From Tyto alba (Eukaryota > Chordata > Aves > Strigiformes > Tytonidae), in assembly GCF_018691265.1 (NCBI RefSeq), contig NW_024881313.1:35333518-35397517 (forward strand): a stretch of DNA of 64,000 nucleotides. The letters are read 5' to 3'. Every line of letters begins with the position of its first letter. Position 1 is the stretch's first letter. The notes beneath the pieces are model-generated. The model was not told the origin of the DNA. It saw nothing but the letters and a program-made list of their open reading frames with translations, and did no database searches. The translations under genes and the position numbers were made by a program. Positions 15,101 to 33,739 of the stretch are shown here, one piece after another.

Positions 15101-16929
15101 TTTTTAAAAGATCCGGAATTTTGATGAAGCTTCCCTAAGTGACAGTCCCATTATGTCAGGCAGAAATACAAGTCTCATCTGAAGACCTTCTTTGACCATC
15201 ACAATATGCTTTGGCTGAATGAGCTCTTGAATTGTAAAATTGTAAACCACTTTTACCTAGGCCTGCTAGATGCCTAGCTATTTTGCTATTACTTGGGATT
15301 TTACCACAAGGAACAATGAAAGTTCTCTGTCCATTTCATTTAAACAAAGAGAAAATCTGACACATTACCATAAAAGTCTTTCAAGTTTGTGATCTGCTGA
15401 GAAATTTGCAGTGATGGAGATATATAAGTATTGGGTGAGACAGGACTTTATGGCTACCTCTACACTAATAAATTAAATGTGTTCAGGAACATTTTCTGGC
15501 ACTGAGGACAAATGCAAAAGATCATCTTGCTTCATATTATCAAACTTCTTCATAACCCTGCACTGACCACAGACTTCCAAACTGGGATAGTCCCTTGCCT
15601 GTGAAACTCCCATGCGGTTGGCCAGCTGATGGATTCCCACAGGGTGGGCTACTAGTTCTCCTACACAGGTAGCCACATGTACTTCCTTTTATGTTCCTTG
15701 AGTAGAGATCGTGATGCTCATTTAGTAACACTAAGTAATTAACTCTAGGAAATGGTTTTATATAGAAACAAAACTCCCATGCTGAAGGCCATACAATCCA
15801 AATAGCAGCCCCATCTTACACATTTATGTATCACAGCCACCCCTTTTGTGAGTTTCTTGCTCTGTTGACTGCAAACACTAGACTAAAAACAACTTTAGCA
15901 AACAAAACAAAGAAAAAACCATCAAACAAAGCTAATCAGAATTAAACACTTATCACATGCTTTTACTTTGTTCTTAATGTTAAGGCACACATAGAAAGTG
16001 ATTTTACCTAACCATAGGCTTACAGCCATAGCTGATAAGTATTAGGCAGTCACATGGGACCCAATAACTCCTTATGTTGCTTAGGGTTTGCCACTTAGGA
16101 AAGTGATTCAGGACAGAAAATTGCTGTGAATTTCTCCTCATAGACTAAGCCTCACATATACCTGTAGTCACTTCTCTTCCCCTCTCCAAGAATCCTTCCC
16201 ATCCCAAATCTCTCTCTTGCTCATCTCTCAGACCAGTATCTGTGCTAAATGGCCCTTCAACCCTCTTACCCTTCTCCTCCTTCTAGGACATTTATTCTCA
16301 TCCAGGTTGCATTGGTGGTGCTTAGGACAACCTTCTAGTGGTAGGGAAGGAGCCTCTTGTGAAAGAATATGTTGAAGTGGAAATACTAAGAAGTTATGCA
16401 TTGCTCACATTCCCCGTAGCTTGATTTATTTCTTTCTTGCCCTGCTGTAGAGACACATGTCTGTCAGAAAAGGTCTGGTAATATGCTACCTTATCCACAG
16501 ACATTGGCTGTTAAAGATTGAAATGGTGGCGAATGAGATCTATCAAGGATTTCTTGGCATCTGACCTGTTAGAGAATCCACAGATTTTAACCTAATGGAG
16601 GATTAGCAGCACTTTCCCAGAACATCTTTTCAAGTAACTGTCCTACACTGATTCGTATGAAAGGGCTGTAAAGAGGGACAAGAATCTTTTTTTCCAAGAA
16701 TGTGACATTTCCAGATTTCTATGTGTCACAGTCATGGGCCATGGTAAAACAGAAAAAAAATACCCACTAAGGCTTCCTGAGACATGGAAGCAGAACAAAA
16801 GGATGGGTTCCAGGAATATCTGACTTTTTCAGAGAAAAGTTTTCACTGACTTTAACCAGAGCAGGCCACTTCAAATCTCATCCAAACCATGGTGAGCAGC
16901 TCTGCTGCCAGGCACTCAAATTACCATAA

Positions 16930-18110
16930 GGAGACAGGACTGGAAGGTTCTCTTGCATCACCAAGTCAAGCCCCCTGATAACATGGGTTGGTTTCTTGAC
17001 AAACTAATCAAGCTCCATCTCGCATGCTGCTGCTCTGCAGCTAGTCAGTATTGCTGGAATGTCCTCCTAAACAACCTCCGTGTGCTGATAGTCAGAAACC
17101 TCCTTTCCAATACCAGCCTAAAGGCACCTACAGGGTTTTATACGCCTTTGTTTTGGGATGAGCAGTATCCTGTCAGTTAAACTGTTCTACTCCCATGCCT
17201 AGCTCTGCATTCCCCTCATCAACTTAATATTCCCATACTATGTTTTTCCCAGTAGTAGTTAATCTTTCTTGAGTATCAGTCATTAATGGGATGTATTGCA
17301 CATCCAGTATTTCAGATTGTTGTGCAATAGCATTCATACTCTCCTTTCTCCTCTGTAATTACCTTTCCTGATATGCGTTAGAATCTCATTTACTTTTTAA
17401 ATGGGTGCAATGTGTTGGTACATTGGTACACTGTACTGGATCAGTCAGCCAGAGTGATATGTACATGGGAATATCTACAGCTAAGTTTGCCTCCCAAGAC
17501 TTCAGGGACTGAAATAGGTACTTTTAGGGTCTATTTAATCTGATGTATTTTAGATGTCTTTTTGTGTAAGATATTTTATGACTTCATAGACTCCATTAAC
17601 CAGATCTGACTACAAAGGCATCTCCATGCAATTATCTCAGATGTTGATGCCCACACTGACTGATATGTATACTTTTATTATCCTCTCAAACATTTTCTGT
17701 CGGTAAGCTACTTGGTCATAACATAAATTCTTAAATAGGGCTGAGTGCATGACCTTACACTTTGTATTTCATGATTCCATGCATCACTCATTAATTCAAT
17801 GACAATGGTTATGCAATTCTTCCTACAGGATAGCCTGACACCCTAGAAATTGGTGCTGCTTTGTGTTCTCAGAAAACGTCAGTGTTTTCCTGAGTGAATA
17901 CATTTCCATGGACAGTAGACAAAAAAAGAAGCCTAGGACTGATCCTAAAAGAGTACTTCCTGCTGTATATTTCACCTTTCAGGAAAATTCTGAAGTTGTC
18001 ATTTCCCTGGTTACAGACTCTACATCTTGGCATGTTTATGGCTCCAGGAAGATAAAAACCACCATGGAAATGAATCAGTGAACTATCAGCTTATGGTGGA
18101 TTGGGGACCG
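16930..18110 (-). repeat. Probable old, fragmented CR1/L3-like region
   Basis: Short words resemble the reverse complement of CR1-type LINE sequence. These are ggactggaaggttctcttg with agtcaagccccctgat near 16938-16980, gagtgcatgaccttacactt near 17743, and taggactgatcctaaaagag near 17933. The similarity is discontinuous and no protein can be read. It could be one ancient element with insertions, or chance plus several fragments. Boundaries are uncertain. Confidence 0.4.
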
Positions 18111-21100
18111 GTGGTGGATGTGCTGTGGAATACTAGGGCATGTATGTAAATCAGGAAGAGGTGAAACAAGACCAGAAACTCAGCCTTGAGAAGAAGTTAA
18201 TGAGCTGCGGCTGTTAGCTTGGGTTAACACTAACTTATGCTTTTTGGGTGCTGTCTATGTCATACACAGCCAAATCAGAGCATGAGCAAAGACATAGGAT
18301 GCATTTCTGCCCTGCACCTTTCTCTTGGTGGCATCTCAGGAGAAGCTGGTAGAAAACAGGCTTCATCTGGCTGGCCAGCAGAAAAATAAAAGGGTGGCTT
18401 GGCCAGCTGATGTCATGCACACACAATGAGGTTGGAAGGTTGTTCCATCTGCTATTGAAGTGTCAGTTTTATTCATGCACGTTGTTAGCACCCATTATAT
18501 GCAATTGTCCCCTGAGAAGTGGCTGGTGTCACACTGGACTCTCACATCGGCTGACCTACCAGAGTAGGGGGCACTGGGGACTGCCTTGCTACCCAAATTC
18601 CCCTACATCTTCTTAATATTTCCTGTCTTTGTGATTTTCCTTATTAACCTCAGTAACATAAACATACATAGGAAATATGTTAAGCACTTGATAAAATTTA
18701 ACAGTAAGCATAATTATTCAGTTAGCAATTTCAGAAGTTCTTTCATACAAATGAGAAACCATTTTATTACCTGTCTAGTTTGGCTTTACCTTCCAAAGCA
18801 GCTTCAATGACTCTGAAAATGCCATCTGACAATAGTAGCACAGCCTTATTGTGCAAAATACAGTTACAGAGCACACAGTTTTCAAACAATGTTGCAAAGT
18901 TTAGTTCTTAGAAGGTGACTCAAATATCATTTGACCAGCAGTAAACAGTGGCACTGCACTGGTCCAAGACGTTTTCAGGATATATGAATACAAACCAAAG
19001 ATTTAAGATTTACTAAAATTCCTTTCAACAGCTGGACTGCTCTATAGCAAGAAGTTGCCTAGGGCATTTACTAACTCTCCTGGCTTTTCTTCCATCATTC
19101 CTTTGAATTTATGTTACTGAGGCTTAGTAAGACCTACAGACCAAATCCCTGAACATACCATAGAATCACAGTGGTTTTAACTCTTCTAACGCTAGTCTGC
19201 AGCCTTTACAGTAGTTAAAGAGCAGGTCTGCTCTGTAACACTTTGCCTTGCAGTTGGGAAAGTGACCACAGACACTACCAAAAGTACCAACAGATATGAC
19301 AGCTAAAAGTATTTAATCTAGATGAGTGTGCAGATCTGCTACACGGGGAAAAACACTGTAGGATTTCCTCCATGCCTTCAGAGACTTAAAAACCATTCAG
19401 AGTCCAAATGAGATACTACCTCAGGATAATATTTTTCTTATCAGAGCTGACGCTTGAAACTCAGAGGAGGAGCAATGATCTCAGCAAGTTAAAAGAGAAA
19501 CTTTGCTGGCACAGATTGAAATGGAGTTACAGGTAAAAGATTTAGCTCTCAAGACTTTGTATTTTAACAGGTTCACGGTGCTTTTTGGCTACGAGAATTT
19601 TGAGTCTGATGATGTTCAGCAAATAAAAAAGTTTGTGAATTCAATCTACTCTCACTCAAGAAAGCAAGAATTTTGCTGATGCCAGAGGAGTAAGATTACT
19701 TTCTATCTGCTAACCAACATCATGAAAACTCCATGTAAAGCAGTTGACATTGGATGAGCTTCATGATTCAGAATCTGCTGTTCTTTTCACACCTATGAAT
19801 AATTCTATTTTTTTTTTTTGAGTGATCTACAGACAATAATCATTCTTATTTACCAGTCATTGCTGCATGCTTACAGAACTGTTGGCTGAAAAGGATAAAG
19901 CTAGCATTTTTGCTTTCAGCTGACCAGTTATCCATGCTGACAGAGTTTTGCAATATCTGTTTTTACATCTGGGACAGTCTTTTTTGAGCATTGAAGGTTA
20001 AATATATGTAGGTAATGCTAGTATAATCCCTGCTGAATCAGATTTTATATTTAACAGAATTTATGCACACTGATGAGTGTTAATATCTAAGGGTATCAGA
20101 TGTTACAAATTCACATCTTTCAATAATCCATGAATATTTCAAATGTTAACATTTTCCCCAGAATTTACCACATATTGTTTTGAGGTTTCATTATCATATA
20201 CAGAATCCATTGCTTAATGGCAGGGGGAGATTAATTTTCTGTATCTTAAGCTAAATTTCCCCAAAAGATATGCATAAAGTAATAATTTACCCCAACTCCT
20301 CTAATCACATTCAGTTCCAATAAAAATCTATAGAAACAGGAAGTTAGGGAAAAAAACCCTGAGTAATCTGCCACTTTCTGAGTAATCATAATTTAATCTT
20401 TTGTTTTTTATTAAAAAACCCTATAAAATATAGTTTGCTCTTGCAATCAGTATTTTCCATGCAAAACTAGCTGGTAAAATGTAAATTAATATAAACAAGA
20501 CAATGCACTCTGTTTTTCTACAAGCACCTTCAAGAACTTTTCTATCCCAGCAGCTGAGAATCAAAACATGGGGTACTTAAAAGCAAATCAACCACTAAAA
20601 GCAATCGGTAGTGAAACCCAACATTTTTTATAGCAGCATCTACTATTAAACAACTTACTACATAAACAGTAAGCCCATTAGAGCCACAATGTCAAAGATG
20701 CTCTGTAAGCTGAACAGGCGAAACATTTCCACAATGACTGCAAGCCAGCAGAGCGCTCCATAAGATGTCAACAGAGAAATACAATTCAGTCTTAATAGGT
20801 TCAGCGCTTATGTAAGCCATGCTTATGGGGTAGTCTATTAAAAAAGCAAGTGAGCAAGTGACATTGCTGTAAATACAACCTGTAGCTTCCTAGAACATTC
20901 AGGATAAAGACATTTGAAACTCCACTCAAAGACACTGTGCTAGCTGTAAGGTTCACATGTTCTGGGCCAAAAATAAAGAGAAATAAATGTATCTCCTGAT
21001 ACAGTGACAGCTGAGGTGATTTTCAGTCCTGTATAGAAAAGAGATCTGGAATCCCTTCAGCCCCATGAATGGCTGAAGAAATAAAATCATTATAACCAGC

Positions 21101-21343
21101 CCACGTGCCTTTCATCTAGCAAAACATTATCTGTTCTGCAAAAACCGTGACCTTTCATTCCTAATTAGCAATGCGATGCTAACAACTTTGTATTTGGGAT
21201 ATGAACAAGTTTCTCTGGGTGACAACTTGGTTCATCTAATTAAAGCCATTGGGCAATGCAAGATTTGACATTTCTGGATAAAAAAATGGTACATTTGCAC
21301 ACACCCACCAGGAAAGGGAGGAAAAAACATCTTGAGAACTCAC

Positions 21344-21700
21344 CACCAGGTTTCCTATCACCATGACCAACAAGAAGACGAGAAGGCACAGTGGCTGCCC
21401 AGCTACTTCCATGCAGTCCCACATGGTCTCAATCCACTCCCCACACAAAATTCGGAAGATAATGAGGAATGAGTGAAAAAAATCATTCATGTGCCACCGT
21501 GGCAAATTGCCAGTCGTGCTTATCTTCTTCACATTGTCCATGTAGCTTTTCCCAAAAAGCTGCATTCCTACCACAGCAAAAATAAAGACGATGATTGCCA
21601 GCACAAGAGTGAGGTTACCAAGGGCACCCACTGAATTACCAATGATTTTAATGAGTGTGTTTAAGGTTGGCCAGGACTTTGCCAGTTTGAAGACTCGCAG
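21344..21700 (-). CDS. SCN5A: SCN5A exon 16: domain II S4 end, S5, pore loop, start of S6
   Basis: An exon of 357 nt (119 codons, phase 0; acceptor ttgttcacag, donor gtgagt). It starts with the rest of S4 ([14 protein letters not shown]), then the S4-S5 linker and S5 ([20 protein letters not shown]). A short extracellular loop follows, [17 protein letters not shown]. The pore helix and filter are [20 protein letters not shown], where the Glu of GEW is the E of DEKA. It ends inside S6 with [15 protein letters not shown]. The next exon should supply VLNLFLALLLSSF but is not in the window. The extracellular loop appears two residues longer than human, which accounts for 357 against my recalled 351 nt. 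Confidence 0.96.
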
Positions 21701-28054
<6,354 letters not shown>

Positions 28055-28293
28055 CAAATTGCCTATGTAAAGCATGTGGTCAAACTCCTTCGTCATCTTA
28101 TAATGCTCCAGGGCCATGAAGAGTGTGTTCAGCACAATGCAAAGGGTGATGGTGAAGTCAGTAAATGGGTCCATTACCACGAACTTGACAAATTTCTTGA
28201 TTAAAAGCCAAAGCGGGCAGCAATCCCAAATGAGAAATTTAACAGCAAAGTGGTTCCAGCAGGGAGGACATTTCTGGTGTGATTCCTCAAGCT
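28055..28293 (-). CDS. SCN5A: SCN5A exon 14: domain II entry and S1
   Basis: An exon of 239 nt (acceptor tgacttag, donor gtaagt). After completing a split Glu codon it reads [28 protein letters not shown] and [17 protein letters not shown], and then the S1 helix [17 protein letters not shown]. It ends in the S1-S2 loop with [14 protein letters not shown]. The Cys-rich KCPPCW and IWDCCPLW segments form the cytoplasmic lead-in to domain [14 protein letters not shown] is a Nav1.5 form; Nav1.1-1.4 and Nav1.8 differ there. Size and both phases equal the human exon as recalled. Confidence 0.96.
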
Positions 28294-31200
28294 CTAAGTC
28301 ACAAGCAATAAAGTTACAGTCAATTCACCCTGAGTTATATGACAAGAAAACACTTAAAATGAATCATAACATAGAGGAAGGCCCCTGAATTACCCCCAAA
28401 TTTTTTTTAGGATAAAAATATTTCTGTCTTAACAGGCTGGCAAATTACGTACTTTAAGGTTTTCACCAGTTGACCTGCACTTAGCAGACAGTGACCTATT
28501 CTGAAAGTAATAACTTTTTAAAAGTGCCACAAGCCAAAAGGGAGAATCACACTAAATATGCAAAGTCTACTATTATATATAGGCTCAGATATTTACTTTG
28601 TTTTCCATTTTGGCAAGCTCAAGTGGATAGGAATACACTATCTTCATTTAACTTAGATTGGAATATTTTTTTTTCATTCTCAGGTCCTATTTTAGAAGTA
28701 TCTTAGTAGTACCTTTTAAAACAGTTGAGATGAAAGAGCTTAAATCCAATATTTAGAGTTGATTTAAGCACTTGAGAGCCAGAGTACCACTGGTTATCAA
28801 TAGGGTTTCTCTTCCTCATGTGCAATCCAAAAAGTCTTTAAGAATCTGATTTCTTCTGAAAGGCCCACATACAAAATCAGGGGAGTTCATAAGTCAGTTT
28901 GAAAATGCTACTAAAGCTCCAGTGTGCTTTTTAAAGGTGCTTTTTAAATATTACCTAAAATACAACTTTTATATATTCATTTTATTTGAGCACAAAAGAA
29001 TTGAAATAGCTTCATGAGTATAATTTGCATTAAATGGTGAAAAAGAAAAGTCAAAAAAGACAGTTAATAGCTGAATGATAATGATTAGAGGAATTGCTTA
29101 ATGCTTTCCTTTACTGATTCCTTTATGGGCATGGAATGCTGTATAACGGTTTTAGTCTATATAATTAGAACCTGCACTGATAACAGGAAAACTTCAGCCA
29201 AGGCTGTTATTTCAATCAGTTTACAAACAGCCTCCTCTCTCAAGTCAGGATGCATTTTATCTGCAGTTTTCTTCATTGGACACTGAACTGCTCTATTTGT
29301 TGCCTTCTAGCAAGCTTTCAAAATATCAGATGATGTCCCCCATGCACAGGTTTTGCAGAAATACCTACACTGCTCTAAGATCTCTGGGAAACCAAATTGC
29401 TCCCAATAAATAGCTATGTCTTTCCAGCCTCCAAACAGTGGGTTTACAGGCAAGTGCCTAAAATAATGTGAGAACCATACATACGCCAAAAAAATTAAAT
29501 GCAAAATCCTAATTTTACACTGTTTTGGAAATCCACCTCTGAAAGTAATAAAGAGTTTATTATATATTATAAGAGCAGCCACTTCCTAAAGGATCTAATT
29601 TCTAGGTAAATCCAGAACACATCTATCTATATTCGTACTCCTCATCATCACTTCTAACCAACCCTGATTATTCCACTGTTATTAATTTGGGGACCTCCAC
29701 GATGGATGCACATCAGATGAGTGACTCTTTTCCCTGAGGCTCCATGCTCAACACAAGCCCCTTTAAATCCAGGTTGCTGCTAACAGAGGTAGTTTCATCC
29801 CTCTCAGCCTCAGCCACAAGTTATTTCTCTGTCCTTTTGCCAGCGTTTGTGCTTCTGGAGCTTCTGGGTGAGCTGGTTCTGCTTGTTGATCCAGCTGAAA
29901 ACCAATTTTTTGTAGTCAAATCAAATTGCAGGGATGCAGCAAAAGAAGGAGGAAGGTGTGATTGTCCTTTTTTGGCAGTGATGTGGCACTAAAATGGTTT
30001 AAACCAATCAATAAACTACATTCTTTCCCACCACAGGTGATCTTTGGATATCACAACAGAATTAATAGTTTTTGAAAAATATCTGTAAAAAGAAAAGTAA
30101 AATGACTCAACTGCTTTTTTTTTTTTTTTTTTCCCTGGCTACTTTACATTGTTTTGTTTTTGTTTTTGTTTTTGTTTTGTTTTTTTAATGGTCAGAAAAA
30201 CACACTCAAAGTTTGTGTTGGAGGTATTTTTCCTCTTATTTTTTAACGAAAAAAAATACCTAGATCCTCTCTTGTCTGCAGGGCTTTGCAATTTCTGGGA
30301 AAAAAAACAGGCAGATGATGACTACCCAAGAGCTGGGAGCAGAAACCAAGTAACTAAAGGGGAAAGGATTTCTGGTCTGGCTGTTTCACAGTTTGGCACA
30401 AATCGTACAGCTATTATTATAGTTAAAGCCTGTGATACATTTTATTCTGATTTGATATTCTTCTTGCTGTTAACAGGTATTCAATTTCAATGACTAATCA
30501 AAGTCTGGGAGTTAGGAAACTTTTGATAAGGATTGAAACAGTTTTCTTCTATGTGAACCTAAAAATGTACATCCTCTGAGTTACCCTAGACTTGATGGTC
30601 TCTATTTCTGTGGTAAAAAGTAATAGAAAGTACCATTAAATAAATAACAAGTCCAGCTTGGACCTTTTAGGCATTCTTAACACATTACAAAGAAGCAAAT
30701 CAATCACAAGGCTAATTGCTAAAAACCCCACAGAAAACAAATAAAAACTTTGCAGACTACACTAAACACTGGAATACATTGAAGTGGTTATTTACCTATT
30801 AAGAATACAACTCTTTATTTATTTAAACACATATATCTGTTCTGGCCATGATACTGCTGAATATAACCACCAGGGATGGTAAAATGCTGAGGAAGAAGGG
30901 CTTTGTGGTTTCGTGCTGGGCAGTCTCCAAAGAACTAGGTCCAGACTCTTTCTGTCAGGGACCTCCCAGGTAAATCTCTCTGTCTTGCCTTGCCGTCCTA
31001 TTCATCAGTAACACAGAGAATAAGGCTGTAGGAGAATCCAAAATTCCCCTTGCTCCACAGTGCATTCTTGACAGATGTTTTCCTACACTCTTAGCTGCTA
31101 CCTCCTATCTTGCCTCAATTTACAATGTATGAGACATGAGGAACTATAAGAAATCCTTTCATACTGCATGTGAAGAGCCTAGAAATGTGATGTCTTGCTA

Positions 31201-31859
31201 TGAGTTGTTGTCTTGCTATCAATAAATTTGTGAAAAGGAAATGCAAAGTTCCTGTGGATGGAAAGACAGGGAAGGGAAATCCTCCTGCACCTAATGAGAA
31301 GACTAATGAGCAGTGGAAAAATTTGCTGAAAAATACTTGTATGGACAAACGGGTCTTTTGAGCATCCTTAAATTTCACAGTAGGATTCAAACACCCACCA
31401 AACTGTTGTGTCCCACTGCTCTGCAAGGAGGAGAATTTCTTTCCCCACAGCTTGGAAGGTCTGCACATAGCTGGTGACTTCACATGCCAGGCTTTGCACC
31501 AGCTCCAGAGAGGTAAGATATAAACGTATGTACAGTCACCCAAACAGTCTGGTGCTCCACTACTGTGCATCTCGGTTAGTCCTATGTAAATCAAATGCCA
31601 TGGGGGCACAAAATCTTACCAGATCCAATTTTGATTATACGGCCAGCATTTTGTCAAGGTTTTTACAAGTCCATAGGTAGGATAGTGATTATATTGCCTT
31701 CTGTTACAACATTGCCTCTATTATAGGTGTTGCAGTAACTATCTATAATGCCTTCTTCCAAAGCAGCAAGAATTTAATATCAGGGTCTTTAGTATCACTT
31801 TGTTCCTGCCAATCACCATGTATATGGCTTTGAATCACGGAACTAAAGATGTACCTTAC
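28294..31859 (-). other. SCN5A: SCN5A intron 13
   Basis: An intron of 3566 bp with donor gtaagg and acceptor tgacttag. It holds a T run and a (GTTTTT)n stretch at 30115-30186. A 164-codon open frame at 31115-31609 (minus) shows no channel or other family motifs and is taken as accidental. Confidence 0.88.
30115..30186. repeat. T run plus (GTTTTT)n
   Basis: A run of 18 T (30115-30132) and, 18 bp further on, GTTTT/GTTTTT units (30151-30186), in intron 13. Confidence 0.95.
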
Positions 31860-31992
31860 CTTCCAGGGCACTGGTGATGATGCTGACAGCACTCACTGCC
31901 CTCTGCCTCTGCAAGGGTTCGTCCGAGTGGTCCACCGACGGGCGGTGGGGCATTAAAAGCTGCTTCTTGCTTGCCTCATCTGAGGGAGAGGT
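31860..31992 (-). CDS. SCN5A: SCN5A exon 13: I-II linker, distal part
   Basis: An exon of 133 nt, starting in phase 0 (acceptor ttaaacag) and ending after the first base of a codon (donor gtaagg). It reads TSPSDEASKKQLLMPHRPSV, then a DEPLQRQRAVSAVSIITSALE block. The final RQRAVSAVSIITSALE is the conserved C-terminal part of the linker just before domain II and matches human Nav1.5 and, less well, Nav1.8. The first half is poorly conserved. The final G joins AG of exon 14 to give Glu, producing the expected ALE-ELEES junction. The length equals the human exon as recalled. Confidence 0.93.
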
Positions 31993-33720
31993 CTGTTTAA
32001 ATGAACACATTGGATCAGCAGAATAAAAGCAAGGCAGATATGGGGTAACATTTTCAAAATTGCCTAAGCACTATTTTTCCCATCCGAAAAGTCAAAAGAT
32101 CACTGATTTCCTAATTAGACACCTGCTAATGGGGTATTGCTTTTAAAAATGGCACTTTAAGCAGTTCTGGAAACTTTGCCTTGCCCTATACCTTCATGTA
32201 AACAGGTGAAAGATGCAGGTGAAAATAAAGGGACTTTTCCAATATCAGAGAAACAGCAGTGCAGCTCTACCATGCTCTTTGCTTTTGAAAGAAGCCCTGC
32301 TTAATTACATTAATTATTCCATTATTTCTGAAATGTGTTAACTGTTTAATTATACTGTTAGAAGAGGAAAAGGGGCGTGGGTAACAGCTCCATTACAGGC
32401 CTTCGATATCATACTAAGCAAATTGACTCCTCAACACATGTTTTTTCTTGTTCTGAAACATTGCCAGATCTCAGGAACATATTGTCATTCTGGTGATCTT
32501 TGGTGCCACGGATTCTGAAGCTCCATAATTAAGGGAGAATCTCAGCTTCTTTCTTTTCAGGAAGAGTAAAAAATAACCCAAAATCTCTCATTCTCATGTT
32601 TCTCAAGGAAAAGATTAAAAAAACCCCAACAACAACAAAAAAAGAAATAAGATACCAGAAAAACAGAACTCCCAAACTGTCTTTATTTAATGTTTAATTT
32701 TAAATTAGTTTTATGCTTTTTGAAGGCTTGGGTTTCTGAAGTCAGCCAGAAACACAGTATAGATGCAGACACACACTGCATTAAATACTTTATATTGTCA
32801 GCTCACAGGAGCAAGAGGTTAGGAGTGGTTTTTTAGCATCTCCCACTTCATAAAGACAAATTGACTTGCTTTACTCCTCTAGCTGTCCCACAGATAGAAG
32901 GAGAGGTTGTGGTTGAGGTGTAAGGATCTGGGAAAGCTGGGTTCAACATAATTCTCTGCCGTAGACCTCCTGGTAGAGACACTCAGTCTCCCAAAATAAA
33001 TATTTTATCAGCCTCTGTTCTGGTCCTTCAAGCATACAGGCTGTGAAGTTCGAGACACTATGTAAGCAAGAGAGATGCACTGTAGATAGATGGGTCCTGA
33101 TGGCTTTTGCAATATAGTTCAAGGAAACGTGAAAAGAGAAGAAATCCCTACGAAGACGATAACACCTGGTTTATACGGATGTCAGAGTAGCTGCTTTTTC
33201 TTCTCCATTGTCAGATGAGAGACAGGAATCAGATTCAGTTTTCTGGATCTTCTCATCACTTGGGTCTGAAATGGCCCTAACCACCCTGAGTAGCACCCAG
33301 GATACCAACCAAAATGTGCCAATGGCATCAACTCCACAGCTCTGCTGTCTGGGCCTGGGACATGCACCCAGAGAGACTCAGGATCCCTCCTCTTTGCCAT
33401 TTCTCTACCAAAACTGCTCTTCAAGAAAGGCAATTCCATGAGAATGGCAGGAAAAAGGTGCTGAGACTCTATGAGCTGTCTTTCCGGAGTGTGATCTCTT
33501 CAGGGCTGAGGATATCCCCTTGTCAGATGGTCTCAAAAGACAGACAGGCTTGGCCACTGGTTGACACTGAAAATAATAGCCAGGATGCTGGTCCCAGGCC
33601 ACTTGAAATTACTGCAGTTAAAAACACCAATCACTGCATGATCAGAGAAGAGTAAGGACTTATAAAGCAACCACTTAAAACATTAGCTAAGCCAGGAAAG
33701 CAATAATGCTTCAAAATGGC

Positions 33721-33739
33721 TTTTTTTTTTTTTTTTTTT
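33721..33739. repeat. T homopolymer
   Basis: A run of 19 T in intron 12. Confidence 0.95.

Larger units (their letters stand above)
1..21343 (-). other. SCN5A: SCN5A intron 16 (incomplete, cut by left edge)
   Basis: More than 21.3 kb follow the exon 16 donor without the exon 17 sequence that should begin VLNLFLALLLSS and carry the II-III linker. No such reading frame is seen on the minus strand. The stretch is AT-rich and unique apart from CR1 fragments (about 545-1335 and 4725-4890), a probable older CR1 region around 16.9-18.1 kb, A- or T-rich runs and an exon-like block at 20659-20866. No other protein-coding gene is recognisable. The reading frames present lack family resemblance and look accidental. 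Confidence 0.8.

Noticed and set aside
15473..15731. Minus-strand frames with CGQC and several Cys
   Set aside because: Two overlapping frames are open together, which suggests chance. No zinc-finger spacing is present.
31115..31609. A 164-codon minus-strand open frame in intron 13
   Set aside because: It is the longest uninterrupted frame in the window, but it has no domain, no splice-linked partner and no recognisable motif. One frame of this length is not surprising in 64 kb.
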